From contig DASRCB010000128.1 of NCBI GenBank assembly GCA_035653295.1, forward strand, positions 1-5,188: a stretch of DNA of 5,188 nt, read 5' to 3'. The position numbers and the translations under genes were made by a program. The notes under the pieces were generated by a model, which was given only the letters and a program-made list of their open reading frames with translations, had not been told where the DNA came from and searched no databases. How positions within the stretch are numbered: position 1 is the stretch's first letter; each line of letters starts with the position of its first letter. Origin of the DNA: DASRCB01 sp035653295 (GTDB lineage Bacteria > Acidobacteriota > Terriglobia > Bryobacterales > Bryobacteraceae). Positions 1 through 5,188 of the stretch are shown one piece after another.

Positions 1-1644
1 CACGCCGTTGCCGTTGCCGCGGCCCTCGGTGACGGTTCGCTGAACGGAGCCGCCGCCGCCCTGGTTGCCTTTCTGGCGGAACACGGACAAGGTCACTGTG
101 CGGCCGTCCAGGATCTCGACCGCGAGTGGAGGCGGGATAACACTCGGCTCGATCAGTACGTCGATGTCGCGCAGTTGCTGCGCACGGCCCTCGCAGGCGA
201 GCGTGACCTCGATTCGGGCCGGTGCATAATAGCCCGCGCCGGCCACGAATGTTGCCGCGAGGCGGTCGGAGAGGTCGACCGTTTCGCCCGGACCGAGCAG
301 CGGTACGCGCGCCGCCTCCGCGGGCAGTTGTACAGTCGCGTAATCGCTGCGAACCGAGACGGTGAGCTTCGTGATGGCCTTCAGGCCGGGGTTGTAGACA
401 CGGATCGGCAGATTCACGCGCACACCTGGGGAGACTCGAAGGACATCGGAGTTCGTGACGGGCAGAAGAACCGGCAGGCGCTCAGTCGCGCCTGGACCAA
501 TGATACTGATTTCATGGCCGGAGCCGTCGGTGGCGACCGTCAAGCGGCCCTCCGCGTCGGCGTTGATCGTATGGCGCCGCAGCTCGTTATTCGATAGGCC
601 GCGGTCGACAATGGTATACGTTGCTCCCGGTTCATAGCGCGATGGCGTGGTAACCGTAATTTCGCGGGAGGACGGCGGACCGTCGGGCGCCCATTTGCGC
701 GTGGTAAGGCGGAACCCGTTCTGCGTAACATCGCCGAGATAAGTAATGCCGGGGCCTGGGCCGGTCGATTCCACGTCGTAGTTCCAGACCCGGAAGTGCG
801 CGTAGGGGTCGTCGTGGCTCCATTCGACCGGGACGTTGTCGAGGCTGGCGGTCGCAAACGCGCGCATGTGGAAATCGAAGGTCTCGGCGACGCTGGTTGC
901 CCAGTGGCGGTGGTATTCGTCCTGGCGGTATTCGAAGCTGACCTTTGGCGCGCGGGCGTACGCCATCCGGGTCTCTTCCGTGTACTGGCTGATGTAATCG
1001 CCGCTGGCTCGAACCAGACGGATCATCACCTGTTCGTGGTTGGCGACGTGGTCCTTCGGGCGCCACAGAACGCGATGGTCCCTATCTCCGGCGAAGAACT
1101 CCGGTCCGGGATTGAAGGAGGAGGCGCTCCCAATCAGGTCCGGATAACGCGCGCTCAGCCACAGGCTCATATAGCCGCCCATGCTCAGACCGGAGGTGGC
1201 GCGGTGGCGGCGGTCAGTCAGGGTGCGATACGAGCCATCAATGTGAGCGACGAGTTCCCGAAAGTATTCGCCGAAGTCGTACTCGACATCGCGCTGCTGG
1301 ATGTCCCAGGGCGAGCCGCCGTAAAAAGCGGAATAACTGCGGGCCACATAGCCATCGGGCGCGACGACGATCACGTCATGGGTTGCCACAAAATCCGCGA
1401 TTTTGGGGACCGTATCGGCGCCGTTATCGTAACGCTCCAGCGTATATCGGTCGCTGTGACCGTGGAAATAGTAGATGACCGGGTACGCTTTGGCGGAACT
1501 CTCGTAGCCGCGCGGCAGGAAGATGCGGTAGTGCCGCGGGCCGTTAAATATCCGGGATGGATGCACCCGATCGTAAAACGGCTGGTCGGAAAGCAGGGTT
1601 GTCGGGGCGAGCAGGATGGCTGCCACGGCAAGCAAAACTCGCAT
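1..1644 (-). CDS. Secreted alpha/beta-hydrolase, putative esterase family (Ag85/esterase D type), with beta-rich C-terminal extension; 3' end cut by window
   Basis: The frame is open for 548 codons from ATG at 1644-1642 to the window edge, so the C-terminus is missing. An in-frame TGA at 1650-1648 lies two codons upstream, so this is the first possible ATG. No convincing Shine-Dalgarno sequence precedes it. Residues 1-19 look like a signal peptide: M-R, then a hydrophobic run to about L18, with cleavage probably near S19. Residues about 30-265 resemble the putative-esterase fold (Pfam PF00756). They include YYFHG at 58-62 (oxyanion region), the nucleophile elbow GLSMGG with Ser154, a likely acid Asp216 (ASGDY) and a likely catalytic His in EYHRHW (His245 or His247). 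Family members hydrolyse carboxylic esters, including acetyl or feruloyl groups on polysaccharides and S-formylglutathione; the export signal argues against the last. Residues about 266-295 look like a linker (VEW..DDPYAHFRVW). Residues 296-548 are beta-rich and Ig/CARDB-like, ending in a Gly/Asn-rich stretch. It diverges from the receptor gene at 1951. The family call is firm; the substrate is unknown. Confidence 0.88.
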   Translation of the reverse strand, partial: MRVLLAVAAILLAPTTLLSDQPFYDRVHPSRIFNGPRHYRIFLPRGYESSAKAYPVIYYFHGHSDRYTLERYDNGADTVPKIADFVATHDVIVVAPDGYVARSYSAFYGGSPWDIQQRDVEYDFGEYFRELVAHIDGSYRTLTDRRHRATSGLSMGGYMSLWLSARYPDLIGSASSFNPGPEFFAGDRDHRVLWRPKDHVANHEQVMIRLVRASGDYISQYTEETRMAYARAPKVSFEYRQDEYHRHWATSVAETFDFHMRAFATASLDNVPVEWSHDDPYAHFRVWNYDVESTGPGPGITYLGDVTQNGFRLTTRKWAPDGPPSSREITVTTPSRYEPGATYTIVDRGLSNNELRRHTINADAEGRLTVATDGSGHEISIIGPGATERLPVLLPVTNSDVLRVSPGVRVNLPIRVYNPGLKAITKLTVSVRSDYATVQLPAEAARVPLLGPGETVDLSDRLAATFVAGAGYYAPARIEVTLACEGRAQQLRDIDVLIEPSVIPPPLAVEILDGRTVTLSVFRQKGNQGGGGSVQRTVTEGRGNGNGV

Positions 1645-1662
1645 GGATCAAATGTATCGCGT

Positions 1663-1678
1663 GCGACACCGGTGTTGC
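1663..1678. promoter_or_regulatory. Near-perfect palindrome upstream of the esterase start
   Basis: The core ACACCGGTGT at 1666-1675 is a perfect 10-base palindrome. The symmetry extends to 16 bases with one mismatched pair. It lies 19 bases from the esterase ATG, in the probable 5' untranslated region of the minus-strand transcript. It could be a dimeric repressor operator or an RNA hairpin near the ribosome entry region. Palindromes this short arise by chance, so the function is open. Confidence 0.35.
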
Positions 1679-1714
1679 CGGAATCGGTGGCAGGCGCGAC
1701 AGGGTCCTACTGAT

Positions 1715-1760
1715 GTAAGTTAACGGTAAGCAAAAAGTAAGTCGGGTCTCATGATGTAAG
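1715..1760 (+). repeat. Phased GTAAG direct repeats, likely regulator binding sites
   Basis: GTAAG occurs at 1715-1719, 1726-1730 and 1737-1741, exactly 11 bases start to start, and again at 1756-1760, 19 bases further on. The first and fourth copies share the longer exact word TGATGTAAG (1711-1719 and 1752-1760). Spacing of about one helical turn places the half-sites on one face of the DNA. Tandem half-sites 11 bases apart are known for OmpR/PhoB-family response regulators, but GTAAG is not a motif I can assign to a named regulator. The array sits about 65-110 bases upstream of the predicted receptor transcription start and 70-116 bases upstream of the esterase ATG, so it could serve either gene. 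Confidence 0.5.
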
Positions 1761-1783
1761 ACAGCATTCTGAATGCGCTTACA
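1755..1783. promoter_or_regulatory. Nested inverted repeat just upstream of the receptor promoter
   Basis: The outer arms are TGTAAG (1755-1760) and CTTACA (1778-1783). The inner arms are GCATTC (1764-1769) and GAATGC (1771-1776), around a single T at 1770. Both arm pairs match perfectly; the joining segments are unequal (3 and 1 bases). The structure ends 6 bases before the TTGACA element at 1790 and is centred about 55 bases upstream of the predicted transcription start, a typical position for an activator. Its outer arms are the same GTAAG word as the upstream direct repeats, which suggests that one protein binds both. Confidence 0.5.
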
Positions 1784-1789
1784 ACCGGC

Positions 1790-1817
1790 TTGACATACGT
1801 CGCGTAACAGGTCTAGT
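1790..1817 (+). promoter_or_regulatory. Sigma-70-type promoter for the receptor gene
   Basis: A perfect -35 hexamer TTGACA is at 1790-1795. The best -10 is TCTAGT at 1812-1817, which matches TATAAT at four of six positions with a 16-base spacer. A weaker alternative is TAGTCT at 1814-1819 with an 18-base spacer. Transcription would start near 1824, giving a leader of roughly 125 bases before the receptor ATG. The strong -35 with a weak -10 fits a promoter that needs the upstream regulatory sites. No comparable promoter was found for the esterase. Confidence 0.5.
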
Positions 1818-1830
1818 CTGTTTACGTTAG

Positions 1831-1847
1831 TTCGCTGGCTCGGCGAA
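1831..1847 (+). other. Potential leader hairpin, receptor 5' untranslated region
   Basis: TTCGCTG (1831-1837) can pair with CGGCGAA (1841-1847), a seven-pair stem including one G-U pair, around a three-base loop. It starts just after the predicted transcription start, so it could act as a 5' stabilising stem-loop. No U-run follows, so it is not an intrinsic terminator. Confidence 0.3.
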
Positions 1848-1877
1848 CCGGCTGCAGTTCAGGGGCACATCGGTTTC

Positions 1878-1892
1878 GCGCGTCTATCGCGC
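1878..1892 (+). other. Second potential leader hairpin
   Basis: GCGCG (1878-1882) pairs perfectly with CGCGC (1888-1892) around a five-base loop, TCTAT. It lies midway in the predicted leader. No U-run follows, and no riboswitch class is recognised. In a GC-rich region such a short stem may be fortuitous. Confidence 0.25.
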
Positions 1893-1938
1893 TCGTGCAG
1901 GCGCCAGCGAGAAGTGTGCGCATCCACGTTCCATGCTG

Positions 1939-1945
1939 AAGGTGA
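1939..1945 (+). promoter_or_regulatory. Ribosome binding site deciding the receptor start
   Basis: AAGGTGA lies 5 bases before the ATG at 1951, a good spacing for the AGGTG core. An in-frame ATG at 1933 would add six residues but has no Shine-Dalgarno sequence at a workable distance, and the motif would then lie inside the coding sequence. This favours the start at 1951. Confidence 0.6.
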
Positions 1946-1950
1946 CTCCC

Positions 1951-4900
1951 ATGTCGAAGAGCTTTCCCCTTGTTAAAGTTCTGATTATCGCCGGCTGCGT
2001 TCTTTCCGCCGCCGCCCTGGCGCAAACCAGTCAGGGCTCGATTGCAGGCACCGTCGTTGACGCTACGGGAGCGGTCATCGGGGGCGCTCAGATTACGGCC
2101 AAGAATACTGCCACGGGAGCGGTGAGTCAGACGGAGTCCAGTTCGGCGGGCGATTACCGGCTGCCAAACCTTAACGCGGGAACCTACGATGTGACCGCGA
2201 ACTTCGCGGGGTTCAAGGCGGCTCAGCAGACCGGAGTGGTGGTGCAGGTAGCGACTACCACGTCCCTCAACATCACCATGCAACCAGGCGAGGTCACCGA
2301 GACTGTAACCGTTACAGGCGGGGCGCCGACGGTCGAGGCGGAGACGGCGGATGTTGGGACTGTGGTTACGACGAAACAGGTGCTGGACCTTCCCCTCGCG
2401 CTGGGCAGCACGGTGCAATCCATGCGCTCGCCTGAGGCCTTCGTGTTCCTGACACCGGGAACCGTCGGACCGGGCACCAACGGCGGCGGGAGTAACGGGG
2501 CGACAACCGGCGGCCCGTTCGAATCGAAGATCACCGGCGGCCAGAACTACTCGACGGAAGTGCTGCTGGACGGCGCCAGCATGTACCGGTCGGAAAACGG
2601 CTCATCCTTCGACGAAGCGGCGCCCTCGGTGGAGGCGCTCGGAGAGTTTCGAGTGGAGACATCGACCATGCCGGCCGAGTACGGCCGGACGACGGGTGGG
2701 ATCGAGATCTTCAGCACCAAAGCGGGCACGAACAATTTCCACGGGGATGCCTACGATCTTTTCCGCAACGAAGATCTGGACGCCAACAGCTTTTACAACA
2801 ATTACCTTGGCCTGCCGCGCGTGCTCGATAAGCAAAACGATTACGGCGGCACCTTTGGCGGCCCGGTGTGGATCCCTAAGCTGTACAACGGCCGGGACAA
2901 GACGTTCTTCTTCTTCTCGTGGGAGCAGTACCGCCAGAATCAGGGCGGTTCATCAACCACCACGGTGCCGACGGCGCTGGCGCGCACCGGCGACTTTTCG
3001 GAAACGCTGGACCGGTCCAGAGTGGTCGGGACGAATCCGTGTGAAAACAACGCGCCGATCTATTTCGGCGAGATTTTCGATCCCACGACGACGCGGACGG
3101 TCGATGGCGTGCAGTGCCGGACTTCGTTCCTGAGTGAGACCGGCAAGAACGCGATCCCTTCCAATCTGATTTCGCCGATCGGGCAAAAACTGCTGTCCTA
3201 CTATCCCGCTCCGCTTACCGGGGGGCTGGTCAACAACTACACACTGAACTGGAGCTTCCCGCTGCTCGATACCACGATGACCTTCCGTATCGATCAGAAC
3301 ATCGGGCAGAACGACAAAATCTACTTCACGTACAGCTCACGTGATAACAGCCGGTTCTCGACCAATCCGATCTTTCCCAACGTGGCCGGCGCCGGACGCT
3401 CGCAGGACTTCTTCACCCATTACATGCGGCTGGCGAACGATTACACGATTTCGCCGACCATGCTGGATCATTTGAACCTGGGCTTCAATCGCACCAACAG
3501 CAAGAACGTCGGCGCGGGGGTACGGCTGGGCAACGGCCAGAACTGGAACCAGACCCTCGGTATTCCGGGCGCGAGCGGTCCCACGTTCCCTGGCATCTCA
3601 CCGGGCGAAAGCACAATCACGGGCTTCGGCGATACGGTGGACAACGACACCATCGATTACGGCTATCGCATCAACGACACGCTTGACTGGGTGAAGGGCA
3701 AGCACAGCATGAGATTCGGCATTGACGTCCGGCCTCAGATCTACGAGCCCGGCGTGCTGAACAACACTACCGGAAGCATTAACTTCGCGCGCGCCGAAAC
3801 AGCAGGCACGGTGCTCACCAACGGTTTGAGCGGCAACGGGATCGCGAGCATGCTGCTGGGTCTGGCCGACAGCGGAAACGTGAATGCTTACGCGAGCCAG
3901 GCGCGCTGGCGCGAAAACTACTGGGCGTTGTTCGCTCAGGACAGCTTCAAGATTACGCCAACTCTGACACTGAATTATGGGCTGCGCTGGGATGTCGAGA
4001 TACCGCGTTGGGAAGTGCACGGCAACACGTCGAACATCAGTCTTACGGCTCCAAACCCGGCGGCGGGCGGACGGCCCGGCGCACTTGTATTCGCCGGCAA
4101 GGGACCCGGGCGGAACGGCAATGTGGATGAGAAGTGGGCGAATACTTACTGGAAGGATTTCGCCCCACGGCTTGGCTTTGCCTGGGCGCCAGGCCGGCTG
4201 GGTGGTAAGACGGTATTGCGCGGCGGCTACGGCATCTACTACGCCGCGCTTCAGTATGCCGATTTCGGCGCCGACCTGCAAACCGGCTTCCAGGCGAATC
4301 CGCAGTTCAACAGCCCCAACGGGTTTACTCCCGCGTTCACACTCGCATCGGGCTTCCCCGGTTATGCGCACCCGCCATTCCTGGATCCTTCCCAGGTGAA
4401 CTTCCAGGGCAACCCCGCGAATGCCTACATCGACCCGTCCTATGGCCGTCCGGCGATGGTGCAGAACTGGAGCATGGAAGTGCAGCATCAACTCGCCACC
4501 GACCTGATTCTCGATGTTGCTTACGTGGGCGAGCATTCCACGCACCTGCGCTCCAATTTCGACCCGATTAACCGGCTGCCGCTGCAGTATCTATCGCTCG
4601 GCGGGCTTCTGACGCAGCCCATGAGTTCATCGCAGGTGCAGGCGGCCGGTTTTGGCCTGCCTTACGCCGGCTTCCCGACGGATCGGCCCCTGTTCCAGGC
4701 GCTGCAGCCGTATCCCCAGTACTTCGTGCTCAACACCGACTGTTGTCTGGAGAACCTGGGCCAGTCATCGTTTAACGCGCTGGAAGTCCAGCTTCGGCGG
4801 CGCTTCCACGCCGGGCTGAACCTACTGGTTTCGTACACCTATTCCAAGACCATGACCGACGCCGACAGCGCCATGCCGTTTTTCGCCACGCTGGCCGGCG

Positions 4901-5188
4901 GCGGCAGCGCCCAGAACCCATTCGACCTGAAGAACGAGAAAGCGGTAAGTAACCAAGACATCCCACACAATCTGGTGATCAGTTATATTTATGAACTGCC
5001 TGTTGGAAAGGGGAAGAAGTTCCTGAATCACGGCGGATTCGTAAACGCTGTTCTTGGGGGCTGGGCAGTGAGCGGGATCCATACATACCACAGCGGGCAA
5101 CCGTTCTCGTTCTGCTGTGCAACGGGTGCGCCGACGTACGGCAGCACGCGTTTCGATTACGTGCTGGGCCAGCCATTCTTTACCGAAG
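1951..5188 (+). CDS. Oar-like TonB-dependent receptor with carboxypeptidase-regulatory-like N-terminal domain; 3' end cut by window
   Basis: The frame is open from ATG 1951 to the window end (1079 complete codons), so the last barrel strands and terminal signal are missing. Residues 1-24 form a signal peptide ending AALA before Gln25. Residues about 28-112 are a carboxypeptidase-regulatory-like beta-sandwich (Pfam PF13620), from GSIAGTVVD to LNITMQPGE. A plug-like region follows at about 125-262, with VLDLPL (144-149), LLDG (Asp207), GEFRVETS (from 231) and AEYGRTTGG (242-250). The beta-barrel starts near FHG (263). Its landmarks are DKTFFFFSWE (316-325), NYGLRWD (675-681), FAPRLGFAW (from 737), RGGYGIYY (from 757), QNW (838-840) and YELPVGKGKKF near 1015. 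It should sit in the outer membrane and bind or import a ligand, possibly using TonB-ExbBD energy. Oar-like members are common in Acidobacteriota and their ligands are mostly unknown. Paired cysteines occur at 931-932 and 1055-1056. The family call is firm; the ligand is unknown. Confidence 0.93.
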   Translation, partial: MSKSFPLVKVLIIAGCVLSAAALAQTSQGSIAGTVVDATGAVIGGAQITAKNTATGAVSQTESSSAGDYRLPNLNAGTYDVTANFAGFKAAQQTGVVVQVATTTSLNITMQPGEVTETVTVTGGAPTVEAETADVGTVVTTKQVLDLPLALGSTVQSMRSPEAFVFLTPGTVGPGTNGGGSNGATTGGPFESKITGGQNYSTEVLLDGASMYRSENGSSFDEAAPSVEALGEFRVETSTMPAEYGRTTGGIEIFSTKAGTNNFHGDAYDLFRNEDLDANSFYNNYLGLPRVLDKQNDYGGTFGGPVWIPKLYNGRDKTFFFFSWEQYRQNQGGSSTTTVPTALARTGDFSETLDRSRVVGTNPCENNAPIYFGEIFDPTTTRTVDGVQCRTSFLSETGKNAIPSNLISPIGQKLLSYYPAPLTGGLVNNYTLNWSFPLLDTTMTFRIDQNIGQNDKIYFTYSSRDNSRFSTNPIFPNVAGAGRSQDFFTHYMRLANDYTISPTMLDHLNLGFNRTNSKNVGAGVRLGNGQNWNQTLGIPGASGPTFPGISPGESTITGFGDTVDNDTIDYGYRINDTLDWVKGKHSMRFGIDVRPQIYEPGVLNNTTGSINFARAETAGTVLTNGLSGNGIASMLLGLADSGNVNAYASQARWRENYWALFAQDSFKITPTLTLNYGLRWDVEIPRWEVHGNTSNISLTAPNPAAGGRPGALVFAGKGPGRNGNVDEKWANTYWKDFAPRLGFAWAPGRLGGKTVLRGGYGIYYAALQYADFGADLQTGFQANPQFNSPNGFTPAFTLASGFPGYAHPPFLDPSQVNFQGNPANAYIDPSYGRPAMVQNWSMEVQHQLATDLILDVAYVGEHSTHLRSNFDPINRLPLQYLSLGGLLTQPMSSSQVQAAGFGLPYAGFPTDRPLFQALQPYPQYFVLNTDCCLENLGQSSFNALEVQLRRRFHAGLNLLVSYTYSKTMTDADSAMPFFATLAGGGSAQNPFDLKNEKAVSNQDIPHNLVISYIYELPVGKGKKFLNHGGFVNAVLGGWAVSGIHTYHSGQPFSFCCATGAPTYGSTRFDYVLGQPFFTE

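Larger units (their letters stand above)
1645..1950. other. Divergent intergenic region between the esterase and receptor genes
   Basis: These 306 bases separate two divergently transcribed genes and contain no convincing gene. From the esterase side they hold a near-palindrome at 1663-1678, phased GTAAG repeats at 1715-1760, a nested inverted repeat at 1755-1783 and a plus-strand promoter at about 1790-1817. Predicted leader hairpins lie at 1831-1847 and 1878-1892, and the receptor ribosome binding site at 1939-1945. The stretch around 1711-1785 is more AT-rich than the flanking coding DNA, as expected for a control region. I found no good sigma-70 promoter for the esterase on the minus strand. 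Confidence 0.8.

Noticed and set aside
796..1713. Open frame of 305 codons on the plus strand, antisense to the esterase
   Set aside because: It uses the same codon phase as the esterase in reverse. Its translation shows no recognisable family, while the minus strand shows a full catalytic signature, so it is a GC-rich shadow.
1702..1734. Minus-strand promoter for the esterase (TTGCTT with a downstream TAGGAC)
   Set aside because: Both hexamers match the consensus at only about three of six positions with an 18-base spacer, too weak to call.
1933..1950. Alternative upstream ATG for the receptor gene
   Set aside because: It is in frame but lacks a suitably spaced Shine-Dalgarno sequence, whereas ATG 1951 has AAGGTGA 5 bases upstream.
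1987..1998. Possible lipobox I-A-G-C (residues 13-16) in the receptor signal peptide
   Set aside because: The hydrophobic stretch before this Cys is only about six residues after Lys9. A signal peptidase I site ending AALA at residue 24 fits better, and these receptors are barrel proteins rather than lipoproteins.
1822..2418. Minus-strand open frame covering the leader and the N-terminus of the receptor
   Set aside because: The plus strand encodes a clear signal peptide and regulatory-like domain here. The antisense product is Arg/Gly-rich, typical of shadow translation.
3598..4545. Open frame of 315 codons on the minus strand within the receptor gene
   Set aside because: It is antisense to well-conserved barrel segments (NYGLRWD, FAPRLGFAW, RGGYGIYY). 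Its own translation has no family signature or ribosome binding site that I can see.

Overview
This window looks like part of a chromosome from an Acidobacteriota member, most likely of the Solibacter/Bryobacter type. That is an inference from protein style: the larger gene is an Oar-like TonB-dependent receptor of the kind greatly expanded in those genomes, and coding is moderately GC-rich. No RNA gene, mobile element, CRISPR array or phage gene is visible.

Layout: two long genes point away from each other across a 306-base intergenic region, and both run off the window. On the minus strand (1644 down to 1) is a secreted alpha/beta-hydrolase of the putative-esterase (Ag85 / esterase D) family. 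It has a signal peptide, a GLSMGG nucleophile elbow and a long beta-rich C-terminal extension; its 3' end is missing. On the plus strand (1951 to 5188) is an outer-membrane TonB-dependent receptor with a signal peptide, an N-terminal carboxypeptidase-regulatory-like domain, a plug and most of a beta-barrel; its C-terminus is missing. Neither gene shows an internal stop or frameshift.

The intergenic region (1645-1950) is the most structured non-coding part. It holds three GTAAG repeats spaced exactly 11 bases apart, then a fourth GTAAG that is the left arm of a nested inverted repeat. That repeat lies just upstream of a TTGACA-type promoter aimed at the receptor gene. Small potential hairpins follow in the predicted leader, and a Shine-Dalgarno sequence decides the receptor start. 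A separate near-perfect palindrome lies 19 bases upstream of the esterase start.

A reasonable working model, inferred only, is that a secreted esterase and an outer-membrane uptake or binding receptor are co-regulated from one control region. The esterase might release acyl groups or fragments from a polymer or ester substrate, and the receptor might handle a related ligand. The sequence does not identify the substrate. The gene families are known; the phased repeat/palindrome control region is the part most likely to be undescribed.
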